Shown here one piece after another: positions 27,249 to 36,080 of a stretch of DNA of 64,000 nucleotides. Source of the DNA: Geodermatophilus sabuli (GTDB lineage: Bacteria > Actinomycetota > Actinomycetes > Mycobacteriales > Geodermatophilaceae); assembly GCF_900215145.1 (NCBI RefSeq), contig NZ_OBDO01000007.1, positions 248,001 to 312,000 on the forward strand, given 5' to 3'. A program made the translations under genes and the position numbers. Position 1 is the stretch's first letter, and the number at the start of each line of letters is the position of its first letter. Under the pieces are notes generated by a model that saw only the letters and a program-made list of their open reading frames with translations, was not told the origin of the DNA and did not search any database.

Positions 27249-27262
27249 GTTCCACGTGGAAC
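27249..27262. promoter_or_regulatory. parS-like site
   Basis: Perfect palindrome GTTCCACGTGGAAC between the ABC ATPase stop and asnO, 77 bp before the asnO ATG. It is the last of the four sites; none was found in the remaining 36 kb. Confidence 0.7.
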
Positions 27263-27338
27263 GAGGGCCGCGTTGCGGCGGTGTGACGTTCCCGCGACCG
27301 AGTCGCGCCTCGGAACCATGGCGAGTTGGATCAAGGGC

Positions 27339-29132
27339 ATGTGCGGCCTCTCCGGCGAGATCAGGTTCGACGGCTCCATGGCCGACACCACCGCCGTCGC
27401 GCGGATGGTGGACGCGCTCGTCCCCCGCGGCCCGGACGGTCAGGGGTCCTGGAGCAACGGGCGGGTGGCGTTCGGGCACCGTCGGCTGTCGGTCATCGAC
27501 CTGTCCACCTGCGGCTCCCAGCCGATGATCGACAACGACCTCGGGCTGACCGCGGTCTTCAACGGCTGCATCTACGACTACCAGGAACTCCGCGCCGAGC
27601 TCGAGGGCCACGGCTACCGCTTCTTCTCGCACAGCGACACCGAGGTGATCCTCAAGGGCTACCACCACTGGGGCACCGACGTCGTCTCGCACCTGCACGG
27701 GATGTTCGCCTTCGTCATCCACGAGCGGGACAGTGGCCGGGTCGTCCTGGCCCGCGACCGGCTGGGCATCAAGCCGCTGTACCTCTCCGAGACCCCCGGC
27801 CGGCTGCGGTTCGCCTCCACCCTGCCGGCGCTGCTCCGGGCGAGGGGCCACGCGGGAGACATCGACACCTCGATCGACCCGGTCGCGCTGCACCACTACC
27901 TCACCTGGCACGCCGTCGTCCCGGCGCCGCGGACGATCCTCACCGGCGTCCGCAAGCTGCCGCCGGCCACCCTGCGGGTGATCGAGGCCGACGGCACCTC
28001 GCGCGAGGAGCGGTACTGGAACGCGACCTACGAGCGGCGCCCCGAGCACGCGTCCTGGTCCGCCCGGGACTGGGAGGACGCGATCGAGGAGGCGTTGCGG
28101 GTCGCCGTCCGCCGCCGGCTGGTCGCCGACATCCCGGTGGGCGTGCTGCTGTCGGGCGGGCTGGACTCCAGCCTCATCGTCGGCCTGCTGGCCCAGGAGG
28201 GGCAGACCGGCCTGGCCACCTACTCGATCGGTTTCGAGGCCGTGGGCGGGCGCGAGGGCGACGAGTTCCAGTACTCCGACGTGATCGCCGAGCGGTTCGC
28301 GACGGACCACCACCGGATCCGGGTGGCCTCCGACGAACTCGCCGCGGCGCTGGGGCACGCGATCGGGGCGATGGCCGAGCCGATGGTCAGCCACGACGTC
28401 GTCGCCTTCGACCTGCTGTCGGAGCGGGTCAGCCAGTCCATCCGGGTGGTGCAGTCCGGCCAGGGCGCCGACGAGGTCTTCGCCGGCTACCACTGGTACC
28501 CGCCGCTGGCCGACGTCGGCCGGGAGGAGGCCGTCGAGCGCTACGCCGCGGCCTTCTTCGACCGCGACCACGCCCAGATGCGGTCGGTCGTCTCCAACCG
28601 CTACGCCCTGACCGACGACCCGAGCCTGGCCTTCGTCCGGGAGCACATGTCCATGCCGGGGGCCGAGACGGCGGTGGACGCCGCCCTGCGGCTGGACAGC
28701 CAGGTCATGCTCGTCGACGACCCGGTCAAGCGGGTGGACAACATGTCCATGGCGTGGGGCCTGGAGGCCCGCGTGCCCTTCCTCGACCACGACCTCGTCG
28801 AGCTGGCCGCGATGTGCCCGCCGGAGCTCAAGCTCGCCGACGGCGGCAAGGGGGTGCTCAAGGCGATCGGCCGGCGGATCATCCCGCCGGAGGTCATCGA
28901 CCGGCCCAAGGGCTACTTCCCGGTGCCGGCGATCACCCACCTCGAGGGCAAGGTGCTCGGCCTGGTGCGCGACGCGCTGTCCAGCGAGGCCGCCCGCGAG
29001 CGCGGGCTGTTCCGCCCCGAGTACGTCCGCGAGCTCCTCGCCGACCCCAACGGTGAACTGACCCCGCTGCGCGGCAACAAGCTGTGGCAACTCGGCCTGC
29101 TGGAGCTGTGGCTGCAGACGCACGGGGTCTGA
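27339..29132 (+). CDS. asnO: N-acetylglutaminylglutamine amidotransferase (asparagine synthase-like)
   Basis: 597 residues. The start ATG at 27339 is fixed by the need for Cys2 as N-terminal nucleophile (MCGLSGEIRFDG). The glutaminase domain continues with RGPDGQGSW and FNGCIYDYQELR; the synthetase domain has the PP-loop PVGVLLSGGLDSSLIVGLL and SGQGADEVFAGYHWYPP. Followed by an ATP-grasp/GNAT partner, it matches the system first described in Pseudomonas aeruginosa for the osmolyte N-acetylglutaminylglutamine amide (NAGGN), in which this enzyme amidates the dipeptide. The third usual gene, an M42 peptidase, is not adjacent. Confidence 0.9.
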   Translation: MCGLSGEIRFDGSMADTTAVARMVDALVPRGPDGQGSWSNGRVAFGHRRLSVIDLSTCGSQPMIDNDLGLTAVFNGCIYDYQELRAELEGHGYRFFSHSDTEVILKGYHHWGTDVVSHLHGMFAFVIHERDSGRVVLARDRLGIKPLYLSETPGRLRFASTLPALLRARGHAGDIDTSIDPVALHHYLTWHAVVPAPRTILTGVRKLPPATLRVIEADGTSREERYWNATYERRPEHASWSARDWEDAIEEALRVAVRRRLVADIPVGVLLSGGLDSSLIVGLLAQEGQTGLATYSIGFEAVGGREGDEFQYSDVIAERFATDHHRIRVASDELAAALGHAIGAMAEPMVSHDVVAFDLLSERVSQSIRVVQSGQGADEVFAGYHWYPPLADVGREEAVERYAAAFFDRDHAQMRSVVSNRYALTDDPSLAFVREHMSMPGAETAVDAALRLDSQVMLVDDPVKRVDNMSMAWGLEARVPFLDHDLVELAAMCPPELKLADGGKGVLKAIGRRIIPPEVIDRPKGYFPVPAITHLEGKVLGLVRDALSSEAARERGLFRPEYVRELLADPNGELTPLRGNKLWQLGLLELWLQTHGV

Positions 29133-29134
29133 CG

Positions 29135-30889
29135 GTGCCCCGGCTCGCCGGGCACCGTCGCCGTACGGCGGTGCCCGAGACCCCGTCCTTCACGAACCGC
29201 TCGTGGCAGCAGCCCTCGGAGCACCAGCGCCAGGGCATGGAGTCCGACGTCGTCCTCGACCTGGGCTGGGGCCGGCTGGTGTTCGGCCAGACCTTCGACG
29301 ACCTGCGCGGGATCGTCGACGCGCTGCGCGCCGAGGAGAGCGACCGCCGCGACATCTGCATCTACCCGCGGGACGCGCACGTGCTCGTCGGCCTGGCACC
29401 CGACGAGCTGTTCATCGACCCCAGCTACACCTACCGGCTGGACCTGTACCGCTACCGGCCCCGGCACGAGCTGATCCGGGGGGTCTTCGTGCGCACGGTC
29501 ACCTCGCTGGCCGACATGGAGGAGATCAACGGCATCTACGCCCGCAACGGGATGGTGACCGGGGACGCCGCGACCATGTGGGCCAACCACCGCACCCGCA
29601 CGTTCACCTACCTGGTGGCCGAGGACCGCCGCACCGGGCGCATCGTCGGCACCGTCACCGGCGTCGACCACGTGCTGGCCTTCGGGGACCCCGAGAACGG
29701 CACCAGCCTGTGGTGCCTCGCGGTGCACGCCCAGGACGCCCCGCCCGGCACCGGGGAGGCGCTGGCGCGGGTGCTCGCCGAGCGCTACGTCGGCCGCGGC
29801 CGCGCCTACCTGGACCTGTCGGTCTTGCACGACAACAGCGGAGCCATCGCGCTGTACCGCAAGCTCGGGTTCCAGCGCACCCCCGCGGTGTGCGTCAAGC
29901 GCAAGAACCCGATCAACTCCCCGCTGTTCGCCTCCCGCCCCCCGGGCCTGGAGGACCTCAACCCCTACGCCCGGATCATCGCCGAGGAGGCCCTCAGGCG
30001 CGGCATCCGCGTGGAGGTCACCGACGCCGAGTGGGGGGAGATCCGGCTGTCCCTCGCCGGCCGCACGGTGCTCACCCGTGAGTCGCTGTCGGAGTTCACC
30101 AGCGCGGTCGCGATGAGCCGGTGTGACGACAAGCGGGTCACCCGCCGGATCATGGAGCGCGCCGGGGTCCGCGTGCCCGCGGGTGCGCTGGTCACCGAGG
30201 GCCGGCTCGACGACGGGCTGGCTCTGCTCCGGGAGCGCGGCGAGGTGGTGGTGAAGCCGGCCCGCGGCGAGCAGGGGCGGGGTATCACCGTGGGCGTGAG
30301 GTCCCCGGAGGCGCTGGAGCGGGCGGTCGACCTGGCGCTGCACTTCTGCCCCGAGGTGCTCGTCGAGGAGCTGGTCGCCGGTGACGACCTGCGGGTGGTG
30401 GTCATCGACCACGAGGTGGTGGCCGCCGCGGTGCGCCGTCCGGCCGAGGTGGTCGGCGACGGCCGCAACCCGGTCACCGAGCTGGTGCGCGCCACCAGCC
30501 GGCGCCGGGAGCGGGCCACCGGCGGGGAGTCGACGATCCCGGTGGACGACACCACCACGGAGGTGGTCGCCGAGGCCGGGTACGGGATGGACGACGTCCC
30601 GCCGGCGGGTGAGCGCATCCGGGTCCGGCGGACGGCGAACCTGCACACCGGCGGGACCATCGAGGACGTCACCGACCGGCTGCACCCGGCGATCGCGCAG
30701 GCCGCCGTCCGGGCCAGCCGGGCCATCGGCATCCCGGTGACCGGGCTGGACTTCCTGGTGCCCGACGTGGTGGGCGAGGAGCACGTGTTCATCGAGGCCA
30801 ACGAGCGGCCCGGGCTGGCCAACCACGAGCCGCAGCCCACGGCGGAGCGCTTCGTCGACCTGCTGTTCCCCGAGACCCGCCGCCGCTGA
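29135..30889 (+). CDS. ngg: N-acetylglutaminylglutamine synthetase (GNAT + ATP-grasp fusion)
   Basis: About 584 residues. The N-terminal acetyltransferase part runs from MESDVVLDLGWGRLVFGQTF through the acetyl-CoA loop region and YLDLSVLHDNSGAIALYRKLGFQRTP. The C-terminal ATP-grasp part shows GEVVVKPARGEQGRGITVG, VEELVAGDDLRVVVID and the metal site EEHVFIEANERPGLANH. It acetylates glutamine and ligates a second glutamine, giving the substrate of asnO. The start is uncertain: GTG 29135 (used here, three bases after the asnO stop) or GTG 29171. The gene pair marks osmotic-stress adaptation. Confidence 0.9.
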   Translation: MPRLAGHRRRTAVPETPSFTNRSWQQPSEHQRQGMESDVVLDLGWGRLVFGQTFDDLRGIVDALRAEESDRRDICIYPRDAHVLVGLAPDELFIDPSYTYRLDLYRYRPRHELIRGVFVRTVTSLADMEEINGIYARNGMVTGDAATMWANHRTRTFTYLVAEDRRTGRIVGTVTGVDHVLAFGDPENGTSLWCLAVHAQDAPPGTGEALARVLAERYVGRGRAYLDLSVLHDNSGAIALYRKLGFQRTPAVCVKRKNPINSPLFASRPPGLEDLNPYARIIAEEALRRGIRVEVTDAEWGEIRLSLAGRTVLTRESLSEFTSAVAMSRCDDKRVTRRIMERAGVRVPAGALVTEGRLDDGLALLRERGEVVVKPARGEQGRGITVGVRSPEALERAVDLALHFCPEVLVEELVAGDDLRVVVIDHEVVAAAVRRPAEVVGDGRNPVTELVRATSRRRERATGGESTIPVDDTTTEVVAEAGYGMDDVPPAGERIRVRRTANLHTGGTIEDVTDRLHPAIAQAAVRASRAIGIPVTGLDFLVPDVVGEEHVFIEANERPGLANHEPQPTAERFVDLLFPETRRR

Positions 30890-30962
30890 GGAAGGACCCG
30901 GTCCTGCCCACCCTTCGCGCGCTCGGGGCGGGACCGGGACGGGGCCTGGTGAGAGGCAGTTC

Positions 30963-31367
30963 GTGGGTGAGGATGTGCGCGTGGCCTACCTGCTCGCGGC
31001 GGTCGGCGGCGTGCTGGGCGCGCTCGCCCGCTGGGGCGTGGGGACGGCGCTGCCGCACTCCCCCGCCGAGTGGCCCTGGGCCACGCTGCTGGTGAACCTC
31101 AGTGGCTGCCTGGCGATGGGGGTCCTGCTGGCCCTCCTCGCCGCCCACTCCCCCGAGCCCGCGTGGGTCCGCCCGTTCCTCGCCGTCGGTGTGCTCGGCG
31201 GCTACACCACCTACTCGGCGTTCGCCGTCGAGGCCGTCGGGCTCGGGGACGCCGGGCGGCTGGGCGCGGCCGCCGGCTACGTCGCCGCCTCCGTCGTCGG
31301 CAGCGTCCTGGCGGTGGCCGCCGGCGCCCGGCTGGTGCGGGCGGCCCGGGACCGCCCGGGCTCGTGA
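30963..31367 (+). CDS. crcB: fluoride exporter CrcB/Fluc, subunit 1
   Basis: 134 residues with four helices: VAYLLAAVGGVLGALARWGVG, ATLLVNLSGCLAMGVLLALL, FLAVGVLGGYTTYSAFAVEAV and GYVAASVVGSVLAVAAGARLV. The NLSG and GGYTTYSAF motifs are the Fluc pore signatures. GTG start 30963 (an in-frame GTG at 30975 is possible). A fluoride riboswitch was looked for upstream and not found. Its stop overlaps the second crcB as GTGA, so the two probably form an antiparallel heterodimer. Confidence 0.92.
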   Translation: MGEDVRVAYLLAAVGGVLGALARWGVGTALPHSPAEWPWATLLVNLSGCLAMGVLLALLAAHSPEPAWVRPFLAVGVLGGYTTYSAFAVEAVGLGDAGRLGAAAGYVAASVVGSVLAVAAGARLVRAARDRPGS

Positions 31368-31717
31368 CGCCGCTGCTGGTGGCCGCCGGTGCGCTGGTGG
31401 GGGCGCCGCTGCGGCTGCTCACGATCCGCCTGGCGGTCCGCGCCGGGTGGGATCCCGCCGTCGGGACCCTGGCGGTCAACGTCGCCGGCAGCGCCGTCCT
31501 CGGGGTCCTGCTCGGCCTGACCGCGGTCCCGGCCGCGGTGCTCGCCCTGGTGGGCACGGGGTTCTGCGGGGCGCTGACCACCTTCTCGACGTTCGGTGCC
31601 GACGTGCTGCGCCTGGTCGAGGCGCGGGCGCTGCGCCGGGCTCTGGCGCACGCGGCCGCGACCGTGGTGCTGGGCATCGGTGCGGCCGCGCTGGGCTACG
31701 TCCTGGCCGCGTGGTGA
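31364..31717 (+). CDS. crcB: fluoride exporter CrcB/Fluc, subunit 2
   Basis: 117 residues, four helices. Pore motifs are TLAVNVAGSAVLGVLLGL and FCGALTTFSTFGADVLRL, homologous to but diverged from the first copy. In actinobacteria and firmicutes such gene pairs encode proteins of opposite membrane topology that make a mixed channel. GTG start inside the end of the first copy ensures equal translation. otsA begins 48 bases further on and may share the transcript. Confidence 0.92.
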   Translation: MTPLLVAAGALVGAPLRLLTIRLAVRAGWDPAVGTLAVNVAGSAVLGVLLGLTAVPAAVLALVGTGFCGALTTFSTFGADVLRLVEARALRRALAHAAATVVLGIGAAALGYVLAAW

Positions 31718-31765
31718 GGGCTCGCGGTGCCCCGGGGGCGCGGCATCAGTAGGGTCGAGGACGGC

Positions 31766-33181
31766 ATGGGTGGAGCATCCGGAGGAGACGAGCGGGCGGA
31801 CAGCCCCGTCGTCGTGGTGGCCAACCGGCTGCCCGTCGACCAGGTGACCGACCCGGACGGCACGACACGCTGGCAGCGCAGCCCCGGGGGGCTGGTGACG
31901 GCCCTGGAGCCGTTCGTGGCCGGCCGCGGAGGGGCGTGGGTCGGCTGGTCCGGCTCGGCCGGGGAGGCGCCGGAGCCCTTCGAGTCCGGCGGGATGCAGC
32001 TGATCCCGGTGTCGCTGTCGGAGGAGGAGGTCGACCGCTACTACGAGGGCATGTCCAACGCCTCGTTGTGGCCGCTGTACCACGACGTCGTCGAGAAGCC
32101 CGAGTACCACCGGACCTGGTGGGACGCCTACGTCCAGGTCAACAAGCGCTTCGCCGACCGTGCGGCCGAGGTCGCCGCCGAGGGCGCGATCGTGTGGGTG
32201 CACGACTACCAGCTGCAGCTGGTGCCGGCGATGCTGCGCCAGCGCCGTCCCGATCTGACCATCGGGTTCTTCCTGCACATCCCGTTCCCGCCCTACGAGC
32301 TGTTCACCCAGCTGCCCTGGCGCTCGGCGGTCGTGGAGGGCCTGCTCGGCGCGGACCTGGTGGGCTTCCAGCGGCCCAGCGCGGCGGCGAACTTCGTCCA
32401 GCTCGCCCGGCGGCTGCACGAGCTGCCGGCCCGTGGCACGACCATCGAGTACGACGGCCGGACGGTCACCGCCCGCGCCTTCCCCATCTCCATCGACGTC
32501 GCTGCGTTCGACGAGCTGGCGAGCTCCCCGGACGTGGTCAAGCGGGCGGCGGAGATCCGCGCCGAGCTGGGCAACCCCGAGCGGATCATCCTCGGCGTCG
32601 ACCGGCTGGACTACACCAAGGGCATCGCCGTCCGGCTCAACGCCTTCCAGGAACTGCTCGAGGACGGCGTCCTGGAGGCCCCGGGGACGGTGCTGGTCCA
32701 GGTGGCCACCCCCAGCCGCGAGCGGGTCGAGCACTACGTGCACATGCGCGAGACCATCGAGCAGCAGGTCGGGCACATCAACGGCATCTTCGGCACGCTC
32801 GGCGGCCCGGCCGTGCACTACATCAACCAGTCGGTGCCCCGCGAGGAGCTGGCCGCCCTCTACCGAGCCGCCGACGTCATGCTCGTGACGCCGTACCGCG
32901 ACGGGATGAACCTGGTCGCCAAGGAGTACGTCGCGGCGCGCAGCGACCTCGGCGGCGCGCTGGTGCTGTCGGAGTTCGCCGGCGCCGCGGCCGAGCTGAA
33001 GCAGGCCTTCCTGGTGAACCCGCACGACATCGCCGGCGTCAAGAACCAGCTGGTGCGGGCGCTGCGGGCCGAGCCGGCCGAGCTGGCCAAGCGGATGCGC
33101 GGGATGCGCCGGCACCTGGCGAGAAACGACCTCGAGCACTGGGCGACGTCCTTCTTCGACGCCCTGCGCGCCCAGCAGTGA
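31766..33181 (+). CDS. otsA: trehalose-6-phosphate synthase
   Basis: Joins UDP- or ADP-glucose and glucose 6-phosphate. The 471-residue GT20 enzyme shows [73 protein letters not shown] in outline, [22 protein letters not shown], and [21 protein letters not shown]. All active-site blocks are present. ATG 31766 follows GAGGA. It ends 20 bases before otsB. With asnO-ngg just upstream it makes this region a compatible-solute block. Confidence 0.95.
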   Translation: MGGASGGDERADSPVVVVANRLPVDQVTDPDGTTRWQRSPGGLVTALEPFVAGRGGAWVGWSGSAGEAPEPFESGGMQLIPVSLSEEEVDRYYEGMSNASLWPLYHDVVEKPEYHRTWWDAYVQVNKRFADRAAEVAAEGAIVWVHDYQLQLVPAMLRQRRPDLTIGFFLHIPFPPYELFTQLPWRSAVVEGLLGADLVGFQRPSAAANFVQLARRLHELPARGTTIEYDGRTVTARAFPISIDVAAFDELASSPDVVKRAAEIRAELGNPERIILGVDRLDYTKGIAVRLNAFQELLEDGVLEAPGTVLVQVATPSRERVEHYVHMRETIEQQVGHINGIFGTLGGPAVHYINQSVPREELAALYRAADVMLVTPYRDGMNLVAKEYVAARSDLGGALVLSEFAGAAAELKQAFLVNPHDIAGVKNQLVRALRAEPAELAKRMRGMRRHLARNDLEHWATSFFDALRAQQ

Positions 33182-33201
33182 CCGGTCCGGGGAGGTCCCC
33201 G

Positions 33202-33951
33202 ATGAGCAGCGCGGCCGAGCTCCCCGCCGAGCTGGTCGCCGCGCTCCGGGAGCTCGCCGGACGACGGCCGGTGCTGGTGGCCAGCGACTACGACGGCGTC
33301 CTGGCACCCCTCGTGGGAGACCCGTCGGCGGCGGTCCCTTCCCCCGGTGTCGCCGAGGCCCTGGCCCGGCTGGCCGCTCGCCCCGGCGTCGTCGTCGCCC
33401 TGGTGAGCGGTCGCGGGGTGGCCGACCTCCGGACGGTCAGCGGGCTGTCGGGCCCCTACCGGTGGGTGGGCAGCCACGGGGCGGAGTTCGACGGGCCGCT
33501 CACCGGGGAGCTCGCCGCCCGCCGGGACGCCCTCTCGGAGCAGCTGGCCCCGCTCGTGGCCGCGGTGCCCGGTGCGCTGCTGGAGGTCAAGCCGGCCAGT
33601 GTGGCGGTGCACGTGCGGCAGGTGACCGACCGGGCCGCGGCTGACGAGCTCCTCGCCACTGCCGACCGCGTGGCCGATCCGTCACTGACGAAGAAGCCCG
33701 GCAAGGAGGTGCTGGAGCTCGCCGTCACCGACGCCGACAAGGGCCGGGCGATGCTCCGGCTGCGCGACGAGCTGGGCGCCGCGGCGGCGGTGTACCTCGG
33801 GGACGACCGCACCGACGAGGACGCCTTCCGTGCGCTCCCTCCGGACGACGTGACCGTCAAGGTCGGCGAGGGAGAGACCGCGGCCCGGTTCCGGGTCGCC
33901 GACCCCGCCGTCGTCCCGCTGCTCGAGGAGCTCGCCGCGCTGCTCGCCTGA
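33202..33951 (+). CDS. otsB: trehalose-6-phosphate phosphatase
   Basis: 249 residues, HAD fold: nucleophile motif [53 protein letters not shown] and the closing [16 protein letters not shown] acid cluster. It removes the phosphate made by OtsA to release trehalose, a desiccation protectant. ATG 33202 has GGAGG seven bases upstream. It is the last gene before the chemotaxis island. Confidence 0.95.
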   Translation: MSSAAELPAELVAALRELAGRRPVLVASDYDGVLAPLVGDPSAAVPSPGVAEALARLAARPGVVVALVSGRGVADLRTVSGLSGPYRWVGSHGAEFDGPLTGELAARRDALSEQLAPLVAAVPGALLEVKPASVAVHVRQVTDRAAADELLATADRVADPSLTKKPGKEVLELAVTDADKGRAMLRLRDELGAAAAVYLGDDRTDEDAFRALPPDDVTVKVGEGETAARFRVADPAVVPLLEELAALLA

Positions 33952-34059
33952 CGCCCGGCGTGCCCCGGGCGGGCGAGCGGTCACCGGCACCGGTCGCGGA
34001 GCCGTCCCGACGACCGGTGTCGACTCCGCCGGCATCGGCCCACGAAACGGTCGTACGGC

Positions 34060-34085
34060 AACGGTCGAAATGGTGTTCGACCGTT
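34060..34085. promoter_or_regulatory. 26-bp palindrome with LexA-box-like core
   Basis: AACGGTCGAA-N6-TTCGACCGTT is a perfect inverted repeat. Its core TCGAAA-TGGT-GTTCGA (34065-34080) differs at one base from the actinobacterial SOS box TCGAAC-N4-GTTCGA. It lies in the 301-bp interval between otsB and the first receptor gene, 168 bp before the start. It could bind LexA or another dimer; no evidence decides. Confidence 0.5.
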
Positions 34086-34093
34086 CCGGTGGT

Positions 34094-34132
34094 GTCGACA
34101 AAGCGCGCACCGGTGGACGGTCGCCGCAGCTC
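34094..34132 (+). promoter_or_regulatory. chemotaxis promoter-like motif, copy 1
   Basis: GTCGACA followed 21 bases later by CGCCGCAGC. The same two-block layout precedes two other receptor genes and cheB. This is the least conserved copy. It lies 121 bp before the receptor GTG. Confidence 0.4.
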
Positions 34133-34252
34133 CCGAGAACGATTCCGCATCCGCCCGGGAATGTGCACCGAAATCGTCTGGAACGGTTCCACACTGTGGT
34201 GGGGCGCACATCCCGCGCCGCCGGTCACCGCCGTTCCTGGAGAGGCTCTCCC

Positions 34253-35860
34253 GTGTACTCCCCCACTCCCCCTGGCCGTTCCTCCGGTTGGTTCGCCGAC
34301 CGGCCCCTCGGCATGCGGATCGGCGCAGTCGTCGCGCTGCTGGCCGTCGTGGTGCTCGCGACCAACGTCCTCGCCGTCGTCCGGATCTCGGAGATGCGCA
34401 CGCACCAGGAGACGATCTACGCCGAGAACCTGGCGCCGCTGAACGCCCTGTCGGCCGTGCAGCGCGCGACCGCTGCGCACCGGGCCCGCGTGCTGGAGTA
34501 CGCCGTCTCCGACCCGGCCCGCCGACAGGAGCTGCGCGGGGAGATGGACGAGAAGCAGGCCGACGTCGACGCGGCCCTCGCCGAGTACGAGCCGTTCGTC
34601 ATCGACGGGGCGGCGATGGACGCCTACCTCGACGCCCGCCGGCAGTTCCTCGGCACGAACGAGACCCAGCTGTTCCCCGCCGCCGACCGCGGCGACCTCG
34701 CGACGTACGCGCAGGTCTACCGCGACGTCTCCAGCCCGCTGCTCACCCGGATCGCCGACGGGCTCGAGGAGGAGGGCGTGGCCCAGTCCGCGCAGGCCGC
34801 GGCCCGGAACGCGGCCGCCGCCGAGCGGGCCGACTCCGCGATCACGACCCTGCTGGCCAGCGCCCTGGTCGCCACCGCGCTCGCCACCGGGCTCACCGTG
34901 GTCGTCGTCCGCCGGATCACCCGCACCGTGCGGGCGGTGCAGGGGGTGGCCGAGGCGATGGCCGCCGGCGACCTGCGGCGCAGCACCGGCGTCCACTCCG
35001 CTGACGAGCTGGGCCGGATGGCCGCGGCCCTGGACGCGGCGCAGGAGAACCTGCGGGCGGTGATGGCGGCGGTGGTGGCCTCGGCGGACGCGGTGGCGGC
35101 GTCGTCGGAGGAGCTGTCGGCGTCCTCGGCGCAGATCGCCGCGTCGGCGGAGGAGACCTCCGCGCAGTCCGGCGTGGTAGCCGGCGCGGCGGAGGAGGTC
35201 TCCCGGAGCGTGGAGACGGTGGCGGCGGGGGCGGAGCAGATGGGGGCGTCCATCCGGGAGATCGCTTCCAATGCCGCCGAGGCCAGCGAGGTCGCCTCGC
35301 GGGCGGTGAGCGCGGCGGCCGCGACGACGGCGACGGTGGCCCGGCTCGGGGACTCCTCGGCCGAGATCGGCAACGTCGTCAAGGTCATCACCAGCATCGC
35401 CGAGCAGACCAACCTGCTGGCGCTGAACGCCACCATCGAGGCCGCGCGCGCCGGCGAGGCGGGCAAGGGCTTCGCGGTGGTCGCCAACGAGGTCAAGGAG
35501 CTGGCCCAGGAGACGGCGAAGGCGACGGAGGACATCGCGCGGCGGGTGCAGGCCATCCAGGGCGACACGACCGCCGCGGTGACCGCGATCGACGAGATCA
35601 GCACGATCGTGGCGCAGATCTCCGACCGGCAGACCACCATCGCCTCCGCGGTGGAGGAGCAGACGGCGACCACCAGCGAGATGTCGCGGTCGGTGGCCGA
35701 GGCCGCCGGCGGCTCCGGGCAGATCGCGGAGAACATCGTGAGCGTCTCCACCGCCGCGGACTCCACCACCCAGGCGCTGACCCAGACCCGCACCGCGGTG
35801 GGCGAGCTGTCCCGGATGGCCGCCGACCTGCGCGCCGGGGTCGCCCGCTTCACCTACTGA
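34253..35860 (+). CDS. methyl-accepting chemotaxis protein 1
   Basis: 535 residues. Helix 1 ([23 protein letters not shown]) and helix 2 ([20 protein letters not shown], near 200) bracket a periplasmic four-helix-bundle sensor of about 155 residues. A HAMP domain ([22 protein letters not shown]) leads to the signalling hairpin with tip [45 protein letters not shown] in outline. It ends in ARFTY and has no NWETF-type CheR tether. GTG 34253 follows GGAGAGG. It should form arrays with the CheA and CheW encoded downstream. Part of the tip is identical in DNA to receptor 3. Confidence 0.93.
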   Translation: MYSPTPPGRSSGWFADRPLGMRIGAVVALLAVVVLATNVLAVVRISEMRTHQETIYAENLAPLNALSAVQRATAAHRARVLEYAVSDPARRQELRGEMDEKQADVDAALAEYEPFVIDGAAMDAYLDARRQFLGTNETQLFPAADRGDLATYAQVYRDVSSPLLTRIADGLEEEGVAQSAQAAARNAAAAERADSAITTLLASALVATALATGLTVVVVRRITRTVRAVQGVAEAMAAGDLRRSTGVHSADELGRMAAALDAAQENLRAVMAAVVASADAVAASSEELSASSAQIAASAEETSAQSGVVAGAAEEVSRSVETVAAGAEQMGASIREIASNAAEASEVASRAVSAAAATTATVARLGDSSAEIGNVVKVITSIAEQTNLLALNATIEAARAGEAGKGFAVVANEVKELAQETAKATEDIARRVQAIQGDTTAAVTAIDEISTIVAQISDRQTTIASAVEEQTATTSEMSRSVAEAAGGSGQIAENIVSVSTAADSTTQALTQTRTAVGELSRMAADLRAGVARFTY

Positions 35861-35872
35861 CCCACCCACGAC

Positions 35873-35906
35873 GGAGCGCCCGACCGGGGAACCGGTCGGG
35901 CGCTCC
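35873..35906 (+). terminator. hairpin terminator after receptor 1
   Basis: A perfect 15-bp stem (GGAGCGCCCGACCGG and its complement) closes on a GGAA tetraloop 12 bases after the receptor 1 stop. No T-run follows, as is common in high-GC actinobacteria. Confidence 0.85.
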
Positions 35907-35934
35907 GACGCGTTCGCGCGCCATTCTGGGAGAA

Positions 35935-35973
35935 GTCGACAAGACGCTGCATGGAATGCGCTGACCGATCTTT
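35935..35973 (+). promoter_or_regulatory. chemotaxis promoter-like motif, copy 2
   Basis: GTCGACA, 21 bases, then GACCGATCTTT, 108 bp before receptor 2 and just after the receptor 1 terminator, so it is positioned as its promoter. Confidence 0.5.
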
Positions 35974-36080
35974 GTCCGCCGATCCAGGACACGCTGGTGT
36001 CTTAGCGTTGAGAGACCTGGCCGGGATGCCGACGATGCCGGTGAGAACACCCCATCACCCGGATCGAGGACATCGAGAAA

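Noticed and set aside
30890-30962. A fluoride riboswitch before crcB
   Set aside because: The conserved GGCGATGG..CCGCC pseudoknot elements could not be found in the 73 bases available.
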